Positions 12,465-24,109 of a stretch of DNA of 64,000 nucleotides are shown here, one piece after another. Position 1 is the stretch's first letter. Every line of letters begins with the position of its first letter. Below the pieces are notes generated by a model. The model saw only the letters and a program-made list of their open reading frames with translations, made no database searches and was not told where the DNA came from. Source of the DNA: Lamellibrachia satsuma. Taxonomy: Eukaryota > Annelida > Polychaeta > Sabellida > Siboglinidae. The DNA is taken from contig BSQZ01000034.1 of assembly GCA_033239005.1 (NCBI GenBank), forward strand, positions 3,221,001 to 3,285,000, read 5' to 3'. Position numbers and translations under genes: made by a program.

Positions 12465-13265
12465 TTGATGAAAAATGCCACCCTATACGCACCTTATTTG
12501 GCACTATACTATTATTAAATTTAAACATTTGTGCCAGCCTGTCCCTCTCACTCCCTAGCTAACGCTAATCAATCATCCACGGAGCGGTTTACCGCTCATG
12601 CTAAAATCACTTGCTCCCAACTAGAATTGCATGTGGTTCTCTCTGACGGCTTTCATCCTTTCGAACGACAGTCATGACTTTAACGGGATCCCATGCTTCT
12701 GAGGATCCTATATTAAACCGTTAGAATTCCATGATTAGATGAATCCGTCAGAATCCTTAGTTCTCGGGAGCACGACATGGTATATTATTTGTTTAAACGC
12801 CTTTATCATCGCATAAACCGAGCGTAAATGGCCGCGGTGCACAGTGCCTCAAACCGGTCGTAACCAGCTGGCGGCGGGTTCCCATGAAATGGGCTTGCGT
12901 ATTCAGTTCAATAAAAATTTAATGTCCATTTAAAAATGGAAAATTCCTCGGTTTTTCACAGATATAAAATGCAGTTACCATATCTGCGGCGACACGAATA
13001 CGCACAAAGTTTATACATATTTGGCAGAAAAAACCAAAATACAGGAGATCCGCGTAGTTTTCTAGGGACGCCTGTGGCTTGGGTTTGCGTCGAGTAAAAA
13101 AATTGCTTCGGCACTAAAAAGTGTGATTTTTTTGCACTGTACTATTATTTGTTTTGAAAAATTTTTCCCCCTATACTGTTATTCGGCACTATACTATTAT
13201 TAAATTTTACCGATTTGCCACCCTATACTGTTATTTTGCCTATACGTTTTTTTCGGCACTCACGA
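12465..13265. repeat. pair of direct repeats bounding about 0.7 kb
   Basis: GGCACTATACTATTATTAAATTT occurs near 12503 and again near 13178, each next to a GCCACCCTATAC motif. The intervening non-coding DNA is bounded by these similar segments, which could be an old LTR-like or composite repeat. The motif is also reiterated locally (CTATACTGTTATT). Confidence 0.4.
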
Positions 13266-13924
13266 GTAGATCAATGGTTTAGATAAAATGATGATAAAAA
13301 ATAATAAACAAATTCATTTAAAAAATTTTATTTTTATTTTTTTATTCGTATGAATTTAACACAAATAAAAGTTCTTACAAGCATTTCAACAAAGTTATTC
13401 AACAACAACAACAAAGTTTTCTAGTACAGAATCATATAGAGAAGTTTCGAGCACACAATTGTATTGTGTATAATTGTGTGAATTCTATTATAATTACCCT
13501 GATATTAATTGCAATTAATGGTTAACTTGTTTTGATGTAATTAACTTGGCTAACTTTTCATAGGACACCATTGTTGTTTAATAATTACCTATACAGCCCT
13601 GTGTGAAGTTAGGAGGCTTTGTTTCAATTGTGTTTGATGGGAAATTGATCCTAGTCTTTGGTTTGAACTCAGTTGCTCAAAGCATCCTGCATTGAACAGC
13701 GGTTTGTAAGTGGGACTCTGGACTGTGAGTAGTTCATTGGATATTCCAATTGAAAACAGGCTATCTAACACAGCATTAGAAACCTAGCCATTGACTTGCG
13801 AGCACTGTTTATTGAGCACAGCCAAACGATATAAGTTCTGTATGTTTTTTCACAATGTCTGGAAGGAGGAAATATTGTTTATGGATTTATTTTAAAAACA
13901 AATTTGTGCTAGGAAAGACTGGGT

Positions 13925-14000
13925 GTAAGGCAAAATGTTGAGCATGTGTCTCCTTGATCAACAGTCCGACGCTCTAACTACTAGACCACAACGTCCCATG
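13925..14000 (-). mobile_element. SINE head fragment, antisense
   Basis: The minus strand reads TTGTGGTCTAGTAGTTAGAGC then TCGGACTGTTGATC, a tRNA-like A-box region in the style of the two SINEs upstream. The B-box is degraded and no body follows. Confidence 0.35.
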
Positions 14001-14324
14001 TGCTAACATACATTTTAGCCAGAGGATGGTTTCTAAGTATTGTACCTTTTGTAGACTTTCATTCAGACATTGAGTTAATGTATAACTGCAACCGATTGTA
14101 GCCGATTACATATTTTAAGTTATTTCTAGATGCGTTGTACTCTAGAATTGGCGTTTCAACAATCCCTGTAAACCAGTGCATGTGGAAATGGAATTGCCTG
14201 ATGTCAACGTATGCTGTTAGTATTACTAAAAAAAATGCCGATCCTCCAGATGGGATATCTTGATAGCTTTTTTTAACTCTCAAAATGTGAGGGAATACTG
14301 GTAGTTAATGTCTCATCTATTTTG

Positions 14325-14465
14325 AAAACAGGTAAAAAATATGTGGCTTCAAACTATAGACCAGTCTCTATCACTTGCATTGCTTCAAAACTTATGGAAC
14401 ACATCTTGGTTAGTAGCATGATGAAACATGCACATTCACAAAATATATTATACATACATGTTAAG
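14325..14465 (+). mobile_element. non-LTR reverse transcriptase fragment (family B, part 1)
   Basis: The translation contains SNYRPVSITCIASKLMEHIL and then KHAHSQNIL, the conserved start of a non-LTR reverse transcriptase domain. It breaks off at about 14465. The expected continuation (HG...LIPFIHDLLTSSQ) appears at about 16505, suggesting that a 2-kb insertion split the element. Confidence 0.7.
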
Positions 14466-15189
14466 TTTCAGAAATGCAAATGCAGGAGATTGATGCATAA
14501 ATCGGAGGGTCTCGGAGTATAAGAGAATTGCATGTAAATTGCAGTATTTCACATCCCTGCCATGCATAAAAATTACATTAGAAATCAGCTTTAGTTGCCA
14601 ATACATTGCACATGTACTGTTAAATGGTACACTGACATTTTAATGTAGACATTGTGGCAGTTGAAAATGTCCTTGTGCACTAATAAAATAATAATGGTCT
14701 AGGAATAAAAGAAAGTGGTTCTACTCCTGAAATATACCACCGTATAAAACAGAAATCCCTTGCCTGACTGGCAGTAGCCTACATATTTTATTACGTATGC
14801 AGTTACATACACAGCTAACATAATAATTAGTGGCAGGGCTGGAACTAAAGCATTTTCTTTTCTTCAAAGTTTGATCCTGGGTGATGAAGGCATTTGAGAC
14901 CCTAGGTGAGAGGCATTTTTTTATTTGTAAAAATATTGTTTTTCTTATTTATAATGTTCTCCAATTGTGACAATTATCAAACATATATTAATTAAATAGA
15001 ACTCGTATAAAGTGGAGATGTATTGATGGGCGATAATGGGGGATTGTTCGTTTAATGCATATTATAAACAACGCAACATGCCAAGACACAAGAATACTGT
15101 TTAGCCAAACCTGTGTTGTCTATTCTGCACAGAACGTAATTGAAATAACCCTTGCTGTTGTTGTGGACATGAGTAAAAGGAGGTATTGG

Positions 15190-16390
15190 TGATATTTTGT
15201 TAACTGAGTCACCAGTGGATGTTGTCTACTTAGATTTTCAGAAAGCTTTCGATAATGTGCCACACCAAAGATTGATACTTAAACTAAAAGCCCATGGTAT
15301 AGGTAATGATGTAATCAACTGGATAGAAAAGTGGCTTACACACAGAAGACAGAGAGTAATAGTAGACGGTGAGATTTTAAACTGGAAATCGGTTTTGAGT
15401 GGGGTACCACAGGGATCAGTTTTAGGCCCTATACTGTTTTTAATATATATATAAATGATCTACAAGATGACATATCTAGCAAAGTACTCAAACTTGCAGA
15501 TGACACAAAAGTATTCAGAAAGGTTACAAATGATACAGATAAACAAAGTTTACAGGATAATCTAGATAAATTAGTTAAATGGTCAGAAAAATGGCAAATG
15601 TTATTCAATTTTGCGAAGTGTAAATGTATACACATAGGACATGGAAACATGGACGAAGAATATAAAATGGGGGATGCTGTACTAGGTAGAACCACACAAA
15701 AAAAGGACTTAGGAGTAACATTTAGTGCTGACAGTTTCAGTTTTGAAAGTTTCAGAGCAATGTGGGATTGCTGCTTCAAAAGGAAATCAAATTCTAGGAT
15801 TAATTACGAGAACTATCATGTATAAGGAGAAACAGCTAATTGTACTCCTGTACAAAGCAATAGTTAGACCACATTTGGAATATTGTATTCAAGCATTGAG
15901 GCCGTATCGTAAGGACATAGACAAGCTAGAAAGAATACAACGAAGAGCAACCAAAATGATTCCACAATTGAGAGACCTTAGTTACGAAAGTCGCTTATTA
16001 CAATGTGGTTTGACAACACTAGAGACCAGGAGACTAAGATGAGACCAAATAGAAGTATTTAAAATAGTGAACGGTTATGAGGATGTTGATAGGAATATGT
16101 TCTTCAAACTTAAATAAGGCAGTAGAACAAGAGGACACAAAGCAGCATTAGTTAAGGAGCAGTGTAGGTTGGACATGAGAAATGAATGAATGGAACAAAC
16201 TGCCAAATGATTGTGTTAATGCTAGTAGTGTGAATATGTTTAAAAATAGAATTGACATATATTTGATAAGGGTGGGCTACACATAGATGAGAAAATTGTT
16301 GGACTCTCGATAAGCCAATGGCTTCCTTGTCCACTTGCCATCTGGAACTTGTTGTTTGGGATGGCAATCTTGTTAAAACTGAGGCCACGC
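15190..16390 (+). mobile_element. CR1-like element, 5'-truncated pseudocopy
   Basis: This relative of the full-length element starts inside the reverse transcriptase (YLDFQKAFDNVPHQRL, SGVPQGSVLGPILF) and keeps a LADDTKVF version of the active site. It continues through the connection region (LERIQRRATKMI) to the 3' UTR phrase TTGGACTCTCGATAAGCCAA and a TCTTGTTAAA end. Frameshifts near 15450, 15730 and 16040 make it non-functional. It sits inside an older element of another family. Confidence 0.9.
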
Positions 16391-16504
16391 AAAAATATTT
16401 TTTGTTTCATTAGAAATCCGGGAGATTTGTTCTCCCGTGCGGGAGACCGGGAAATTTGATTGATTTCTGGGAGTCTCCTGACAATTCTGGGAAACTTAAC
16501 TTCA

Positions 16505-17735
16505 ACATGGCTTATGTTCTCGGGTTGTCTTGTGAGACAACTGATTCCATTTATTCATGATTTACTTACCTCTTCGCAGGCTGGTACACAAACTGATGTC
16601 ATAATGATTGATTTCTCAAATTGAAAAAGCATTCGATAAGGTCAGTCATAACAAGTTGATTTACCCATCACTATGGCATTTGTCAAATAGATCCCAAAGA
16701 GGGGTAGTAGAGGGTGAAACATCTTCCGAGGTCCCGGTAACATCAGGGGCGCCTCAGGGTTCTGTTCTTCCATGTTTATTTATCTTTTATATAAATGATA
16801 TTCCTAATAGTATATAACATCTACAATTAGGTTATTTGTAGATGACACTTTATTTATCTAGCTCTTAAACCCAATTCAAATGCTGCAGTTCCCCAGGACG
16901 ATCTGGACAAACTTGAAAAATGGAGATCATGGAAAATGGAGCTCCATCCTCAAAAATATAATGTAATACCAATAAGTAGAAACAGGAACATCATTGACAA
17001 CACACATATGATTCATGGTCAAATATTAGAAACTGTCTCGCAGGCTAAATATCTCGACGTTACAATAACTTCAGATCTTCGGTGGAACACCAATATAAAT
17101 AACATCTCATCAAAAGCAAATAAATTGTTAAGGCTTCCTTCGCAGAAACTTACAAGTTCCATTTGCCCTTGTCAGACCCCTTCTTGAGAATAGCAGTGCT
17201 CTTTGGGATCCCAATACTCAGGCACAAGTAGATAGGTTAGAAATGATTCAACGTCATGCAGCCTGGTAAGTCTTGCACAGTCATCACAATGTTTCTAGTG
17301 TGACAGGCATGCTACAGGCACTGGGGCGGAGACTGCTGGCATACCGCAGGGAAGATGCTAAGCTCTGCATGATGTACAAAATAGTTAATGGTCTAGTGGG
17401 AATACCTTCAAACAAATACCTTGTCCCTGTGAATGTTATCAATAGGAGACAACATTCCTTAGCCTATCATATCCCTTACACCAGATGCAATTACCGCTTA
17501 TATTCTTTTTTCCCCAGTACTGTTCGACTCTGAAGTTCCCTCCCTCAACACATTGTTAGTCTAAACAGTCTGGATGCATTTAAGAGTAACACTCAGACAC
17601 TTTGTTATCCAAGACTTTAGATGCAACAAAATTAATTAACTGTATATAAGTTATTAGTTTTGTGTTCGCCTATTGGTCTGCCTGTGCCCTCAGCTTGTTG
17701 AGGCTAGGCAGAATTTTGGAAGAAGAAGATAGTAA
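16505..17735 (+). mobile_element. non-LTR reverse transcriptase remnant (family B, part 2)
   Basis: The pieces read in order: LIPFIHDLLTSSQAGTQTDV, then DKVSHNKL, a SGAPQGSVL motif, FVDDTLF-like active site remains, AKYLDVTITSDLRWN, and a long C-terminal part (YRREDAKLCMMYKIVNGLVG). Two or more frameshifts and in-frame stops are present. The 3' end has GAAGAAGAAGA, a simple-repeat tail. It belongs to the CR1/L2/Jockey-like group but differs from the CR1-like family above. Confidence 0.85.
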
Positions 17736-17929
17736 CGTGTAGGGACGCCTTGTCCTTGTATGACGTAACTTTAGACATTGGAAGAAAAGACCCATGACGC
17801 GGTCAACAATTGTACGTCATTCTTCGTGTTGTAGACAGTACGTAAGACTGTGCAGAGGGTAATTCGATTGTTCGTAGAAAGGGTAATAGCGAGATGAATT
17901 TCGAAAAAAATTAAACCGAGAAGACCCGA

Positions 17930-18085
17930 CTGTGGGTCGTAGAGGCCCTGAAAGTTTGACGCCCGATATGACCCGACCGTGGAGTCGTAGAGGCCCGGAA
18001 AGTTTGACGCCCGAGACGACCCGACCGTGGAGTTGTAGAGGCTCTGAAAGTTTGACGCCCGAGACGACCCGACCGTGGAGCGTCT
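17930..18085. repeat. 48-bp tandem repeat, 3+ copies
   Basis: The units carry CCCGACCGTGGAGTCGTAGAGG and AAAGTTTGACGCCCGA and differ at several positions. The array is GC-rich in an AT-rich neighbourhood. The translations on the minus strand are repeat artefacts. Confidence 0.9.
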
Positions 18086-18457
18086 AGAAGTAGCATAACA
18101 TACAAATATACAGGCCTGGGCAAGGACTTCTGCGTGGACTGCAACCATTGTCATTTGTTGTATTCCAATAACCATTACACCAATGAAAAGGTCATTAATT
18201 TATGTTATTTGTTGATTGCCGATTTCCAGTGCCATGACTTCATTATTATTTATAGAGGCTTTTATAGACGCCTATATAACCAGTGCTCGACATGCCTGAA
18301 CGACACGCTCTCTGTACGAACCGCCGCACCTGGCTGAACCGCGAAAAACGACTCGCTGTCGTTTTGGGAGCGCAGCAAAATCTCTCGTAACCGCGCCTCT
18401 TTCGAAAGGTTGGCGCCTCGCCAAATGTTGTATCTAATCACTGTACGTTTTATATAT

Positions 18458-18526
18458 GGTGGGAAATGCTATTTCACCAATTGGTCATGTACTAGGTGGG
18501 AAATGCTGTTTCACCAATTGGTCATG
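18458..18526. repeat. 37-bp tandem duplication
   Basis: GGTGGGAAATGCTATTTCA... is repeated once immediately downstream with one substitution. Confidence 0.9.
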
Positions 18527-19229
18527 GACTCCTTTCCGTATTTAGGAAAATGTCCCGCGCTATTTGCATGTAAACATTACCTATAGCCAAGCAGTAATCT
18601 TTTTGTTTCAAAAGTTAGTCCAATTGTCAAGAGTCCAACACCGTTACATTCGTCGTTAAATTCTTAACCATATGAGCAAAATTTATGAAAATACGTTTTA
18701 ATTTTAGAGAACGTTCACTGACATTTTCGCCATCGTTGTCCGTGTGATCCAGTACATTTTATTTTCGTATTATTTGCTTTATTTTTACATGTATTCATAT
18801 ATAATTATAAATAACGATGTATATTAGAATGAATCCACAAATGATTAACACTAATAGCAAACAATCGCGTATTTGTGTAGATCCTCCGCACTCTTCCCCC
18901 AGGACACAATGGACCCGCTGTCGCGACGTGCCATGCCTGCGCGGTGCTTGCGGTGGCGCTTGGACTAATCTATTATTATTTAGAGGGGTGCTAATGTAAT
19001 TCTATCTTAAGATGTAATACTAATATTTAATTTTCTTAGTCTATTTGTTGCTTGTTTTAACTGTTATTCTGTATTAGAGTTTGAACAGTTTGAGTTGATT
19101 TTAAGTTTGAATTTGATACTAGAATCATCTTGTTGGATTTCTTGATGTAAATACAATGTCACTAAATATAAAATAAAATCAGCAAATTTAAATATTCAGC
19201 AGAATAACACTTGTTTTATTGTTCACACA

Positions 19230-19230
19230 T

Positions 19231-19273
<43 letters not shown>

Positions 19274-19275
19274 CA
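19230..19275. repeat. (GCAC)n microsatellite
   Basis: An uninterrupted tetranucleotide tract of about 11 units. Confidence 0.95.
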
Positions 19276-19639
19276 ACAGTAATGTTCCATGTGTCCACAT
19301 TTGTATTTGTCTGAATCCCATTTTTAAAAATTATCTACGTCCCTGGCATATCTAAAATGTTCGAAATCACACATTTCGCTATTTTCATTAGTCTATGTGA
19401 ATATTGAACGTGATGCTGATTGATCCATCAATTAAAAAGTTATGTCATGTTGAATATCGTTTTTTGGGGGCGAAAATCCTTGTCGGAGCCTAAAACATAC
19501 ACTTGCTCGATCATAATCAGATTACCGCATTACTATCAAACAGTTACATATACATATATTTTGTATTTTTTATTCAGATTCGCAGTGAAGACTTGCCCGG
19601 TGCACGCGTTCAGTCCACACCTTATATCGACGTTCAAAC

Positions 19640-20170
19640 ATGACCGAAGCAGACGATGGTGCGAGGCTGCCACCGACCCACCTGAAGATGCGTAGGTCGA
19701 GCAGTCTTTCTGATCTGCCAGTCTTCAACGTCAACATGGGCGGCAGACGCACCACTCTCTCGTCGGAACCCGGTAGTGTGACGTCACTTCCGGGGGTCGC
19801 CACGCAGCCACAAATGCAGCATACGTCCATATCGCTGTCGGGGCTAGTTAAACATCTTTTCGGCAGTGCTGAACTTCGCCGGCCTGCGTCCGGCATGGCT
19901 GGCGTCACAGATGCTGAGGTGCATTCGGTTACTCAAATATCGCTCTCACAACGAGAGCTGGCGAACGCGGTGAAACGCGAAACGGGTCGTAGTGGAAGCA
20001 AATCGAGCATTTCGCCTCTGATTGGTTATTTCACAAACAACCGGAAGCAACTCGGAAGCAATTCGAGTGGCATGGCGGGAGAATGCGACGAGAGACCGAA
20101 TTCGAGTCGAAGTTTCTTCAGATTCGTCGACAACCGCGACCTCAACTCCTGGGCTCCAAGCAGCACGTGA
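19640..20170 (+). CDS. hypothetical Ser-rich protein with RDLNSWAPS C-terminus, 176 aa
   Basis: I do not recognise the family. The exon opens after an acceptor (TTTTTATTCAG, exon from 19578). ATG at 19640 has A at -3, and the frame closes with TGA at 20168-20170. GC-rich coding composition stands out from AT-rich flanks. The product is hydrophilic, with no signal peptide or membrane segment. It has an N-terminal basophilic phosphosite cluster (MRRSSSLSDLP), a central SISLSGLVKHLFGSAELRR segment, a basic region (NAVKRETGRSGSKSS) and the end FFRFVDNRDLNSWAPSST. The end resembles MRFTSRDLNAVAPSYW of the protein at 6838-7248 in the same orientation. A cytosolic regulatory or adaptor role is possible but not shown. 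Confidence 0.55.
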   Translation: MTEADDGARLPPTHLKMRRSSSLSDLPVFNVNMGGRRTTLSSEPGSVTSLPGVATQPQMQHTSISLSGLVKHLFGSAELRRPASGMAGVTDAEVHSVTQISLSQRELANAVKRETGRSGSKSSISPLIGYFTNNRKQLGSNSSGMAGECDERPNSSRSFFRFVDNRDLNSWAPSST

Positions 20171-20560
20171 CGACTTCGCGCGAATATCACAAATATTGTT
20201 GTTCGCCGGTCACGTGATGTGCGGACATATTCTGCGACGCAGCGCCTAATCTCGTGTCCATTCCACTGGTATGTAATAACGTGACGAACTACATGTTGGA
20301 AAGCACATACCAGAAGATGCCCCGTATTCATGTATCGCTAGACGCGGCGAAATGGAGAGTAGTATTTTGATGTGAAATATGGGAATGATAGAGCTGTGAC
20401 CGCAAGGAGGCGATGCAGTGGAGACTATGGGTAGTTAGCGCGACCACCAGGTTTCGTTGTTGATTTGCTCAGGCAAGCGCAGCCATTAAAGGATCATAGC
20501 ACACAGTATGGCTACCGTCCCAAGTACTGAACGGGTGAACGCTTTTAACATTGTATGTAA

Positions 20561-20825
20561 AGGCATGTTTACACGAACGATTTGTGCTCGAATTGGACAC
20601 TGAGACCTAGACATTGACTCGTGCCGTTGATGAAAGATCTCGTCTCGCGCACGTGCTTTCCGTCGCTGATTGGTCACTGTTTCAAAATCCCCGCCGACCC
20701 TCGATTAAATTGGAACCGACACAAACTGGCTTCGCTAATCGGTCTCGTGAGGCTGTTTGCATGACCGATTCTTGCACCGTATCGGCCGACCAATTCGGCA
20801 ATTAGTCGCTCGTGTAAACCGGCCC
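20561..20825. mobile_element. MITE-like element with about 37-bp inverted ends
   Basis: The left end AGGCATGTTTACACGAACGA pairs with the reverse complement of the right end, AGGGCCGGTTTACACGAGCGA. Inward complementarity continues to the CGAATTGG motif on both sides. It is 265 bp long and non-coding. No clear target-site duplication. Confidence 0.65.
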
Positions 20826-20899
20826 TTACGGATACCAACGTGTTGACACAAAATTATCACGTTAAAGCTACCTCCACAATGCATTTAGCAGATCGCTAA

Positions 20900-21620
20900 T
20901 CAGATTCATTGATGTTCAGATATGTAGAGTGAGATATTCGTAAACGAGCGAGAGTCGAAACGTAGAGGAAGCTTTAAATAATATTCACCTAAAGTATGCA
21001 TTTTTATTCATTACACTTTGATTGTGTAGTTACATTCGTTATGCCATAATGGGGATTTGTTGGACATTAAATCGTCAGTGTTGCATCAGATAATGGATGC
21101 TAGCGTGATACCACAAAGCTATATTGCATAAATATTTGTTATGTTCTCCTAAAGTAATAGTCATGCATTTATTATTTGTTGCAGTAAAATAATATACTGT
21201 ACATACATATGTTAGGCATAACATTGTGTAGTTTTCCAAATTCTTACATTTGTGTATGGTTCACGCAATGGTGTTTGCTATGTTTTAACTTTCAGTTTGA
21301 TTAATGTTCTTGCATTTTAGATTATTACTTGCGCTCATAATATTACTTAATTTATAATATGTTTCTAATACTCCTATAATTAATATAACTAATTAATTTA
21401 TTATAATTGTTTTTGTTGTTACAGAGTACACGTTCTCGTTACGTCTTCAAGCGTATCGTTTGTAGATTTAGTGTTCTGTTGAAATCAATGTATCGATTGG
21501 ACTAGTTATGTTGTTTGTACACTCGTTATATGTTGATTAAAACATTCAGACATATACATGATTTGTATCGTTGATTGTATGTGATGTCATTTAGTGTAAC
21601 AGTTTCCACTGAACCTGCAT
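20900..21620. other. no recognisable gene
   Basis: Strongly AT-rich with dense stops. Presumed 3' flank of the gene at 19.6 kb. Confidence 0.4.
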
Positions 21621-21624
21621 AAGG

Positions 21625-22020
21625 AATATACTGCAAATGTATTGGCCGGAGATCATCTCCAACACCAGACTCCACAACATAACAATTGGTCAGGCATCCC
21701 CAACTCAACCGAACAACGACACTTGAAAACGTTTCCATCATCTTCAAATGAAAAAATGGCTCGGACATGTCTTCAGAATGACCAATGATCTACCAGCAAA
21801 AGCAGCACTGCCTTGATTGGGCCCCACAAGAAAAGCAGCACTGCCTTGATTGGGCCCCACAAGAAAAGAGGAAAAGGACCAGACCAAAAACAACATGTAA
21901 ATGAACCGTGGACGAAGAACTGGAGGCTGCTGGGCTGATGTCGGCCACATCGACAAGGAGATCCAAAAATCGAGTGAACTGACGAGATCTGCTGCGAGCT
22001 TTGTGTGCTAGAAGTGGGTA
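21625..22020 (+). mobile_element. non-LTR retrotransposon C-terminal tail remnant
   Basis: In order the translation gives ILQMYWPEIISNTRLHN, MKKWLGHVFRMTNDLPAKAAL, a degenerate GPTRKEEKDQTK basic segment, GHIDKE and LLRALCARSGYEE. This order is typical of the C-terminal tail of endonuclease/reverse transcriptase elements that end in a W-x-GHVxRM and GKRxRGRP-type region. A 34-bp segment (GCACTGCCTTGATTGGGCC...) is duplicated in tandem inside it, and in-frame stops show decay. Confidence 0.75.
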
Positions 22021-22627
22021 CGAGGAGGAAACGTAAATACCTAGTCTGTTTAGCCGCGTGGTCTGTTCGCCGTCAGCAATGGTGATTCAGTTACGGCATT
22101 GAATGCCGAGTCTGTTTGTCTGGTGTGTGGCGAAATGTTGTCAGTCGAGAAGAAAAACAAATTCTTAGGACACGCCACGACCAAAACAGAACATGTAGTG
22201 TGTCCTAATCGGAATCAGTCAGAAAGACTAGTTTATGCAAAACTGAATGACACGTTTTTATACACGTCTACAGCTAAACAACAACTAGAGGAAGACGCCA
22301 AACCAAAGACGTAACATGCTGTTGTGACGTCATCTTGTTGTCACGATCGATGTACACTATACAGTCCAGTGACTTACGGCTAAATGTTGACGAGATCGTG
22401 ACTCACTGGACTAAAGCATCAAACATTTTGGAAGGGGTGCTTGGCTTGGGGGGCCTAGTTCGAGATCACATGAAGGTCACATGTTGTAATTTGGTAGACA
22501 CAACACAATACAGTGTAACACACTTCTATTGCGATAACATCATCGGGAGACACACAAAAAGGGGTTAAGCAGTTCCTAATCGATAAGCAGTTCCAGTTGT
22601 AAACAGTTCGATTAGTACGGTGGGGAG

Positions 22628-23506
22628 CTATGTAGGGTAAGCAAGTATAAATAGGTAGGTTTTTAGCTTACGGCGAAATGTTGTTATATTTCCTAGACTT
22701 AACACTAACAGGGAGTGAGTTCCAGGGAGTGAGTTCCAGGGAGTGAGTTCCAGGGAGAGAGTTCCAGGGAGTGGGTTCCAGGGAGTGAGTTCCAGGGAGT
22801 GAGTTCCAGGGAGAGAGTTCCAGGGAGTGAGTTCCAGGGAGTGAGTTCCAGGGAGTGAGTTCCAGGGCGTGAGTTCCAGGGCGTGGGTTCCAGGGAGTTG
22901 GTTCCAGGGAGTGAGTTCCAGGGATGAGTTCCAGGGAGTGAGTTCCAGGGAGTGAGTTCCAGGGAGTGAGTTCCAGGGAGTGGGTTCCAGGGAGTGAGTT
23001 CCAGGGAGTGAGTTCCAGGGAGTGAGTTCCAGGGAGTGAGTTCCAGGGCGTGGGTTCCAGGGAGTGGGTTCCAGGGAGTGGGTTCCAGGGAGTGAGTTCC
23101 AGGGAGTGAGTTCCAGGGAGTGGGTTCCAGGGAGTGGGTTCCAGGGAGTGAGTTCCAGGGAGTGAGTTCCAGGGAGTGAGTTCCAGGGAGTGAGTTCCAG
23201 GGAGTGAGTTCCAGGGAGTGAGTTCCAGGGAGTGAGTTCCAGGGAGAGAGTCGGTGCAGCAACTGAGAAAAGCTCAACACTGGGAACGAAACGTAAATTA
23301 GAATGAGATGATCGAAGTTGTCTGGGCTGTCGTCTTGCAGGAGTGAGCAGTGAATGTAAAGATGCTGGTTGCTTGGATGAAAGTGCTTGATAGGTAATTG
23401 TGCATATCTTAAAAATAATGCGATATAAGACTGGGAGACAATGTAATGATTTAAGAAGTGGTACTAAATGAGGGAAACGAGGAGACCGGGTAACTACCCT
23501 TGTCAA
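22628..23506 (-). mobile_element. L2-like retrotransposon C-terminus with an internal minisatellite
   Basis: The minus-strand frame starts with VVTRSPRFPHLVPLLKSLH, LPVLYRIIFKICTITYQAL and SLLTPARRQPRQLRSS, the conserved C-terminal region of L2/CR1-group ORF2 proteins. In family members the next block is SVAAPTLWNSLP followed by TFRRKLKTYLF. Here both flanks are present (FSVAAPT and TTFRRKLKTYLF), but the WNSLP part has been expanded into a 14-bp minisatellite. Because 14 bp read three times makes 14 codons without a stop, the whole 292-codon frame stayed open. Confidence 0.85.
22712..23256. repeat. 14-bp minisatellite, about 39 units
   Basis: The unit is GGGAGTGAGTTCCA with sparse variants (GGGAGAGAG, GGGCGTG, GGGAGTGGG, one 13-bp unit). 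It lies wholly inside the retrotransposon C-terminal frame on the minus strand. Confidence 0.95.
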
Positions 23507-23952
23507 AAAATGTGCACACGTTGATGTTTCAAGGTGTCATTGAGAATAATATTGTGATAAAGGGAATTGCAATAATTAAGTTTAACAACAGCACTTGCAG
23601 TAGTTTTGGCGACAGAATACCGGCGAATACGACGACAACAACCTTGACAACTTAGCATGTGCCTAGAATTTGAATGTACAATGTAAACTTGTTTTTTTGT
23701 AATTAAGATACGACAAGTCTATCTAAAGGAGACGGTAGACTACATCGGTCAGACTCGGGGATAACATAAAACATGTATTCAACATCAACATCGTCGTCAC
23801 AGTGAAACAGAAACACTTTTATACTCCGCTAGGTGGAAAAACCCAATGTAATATTGGACGAGTCATAAATGTTTGCCAAGTAGCGATGATACAATTAGCT
23901 TCGTGAGTCAATAATTACAGTATTGATATTGGCCTTCGTAGAATTCAGACAC

Positions 23953-24013
<61 letters not shown>

Positions 24014-24015
24014 TG
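23953..24015. repeat. (GTGC)n microsatellite
   Basis: About 16 units of GTGC without interruption. Confidence 0.95.
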
Positions 24016-24109
24016 TGTATGATGCAGATTTGGCACTTATAAAAGAGGACTGTGGCGTATGCCTTCTAGTATTTGCATTGCGTTGCGTGTAAAACCATCA
24101 ACGGTTGTA

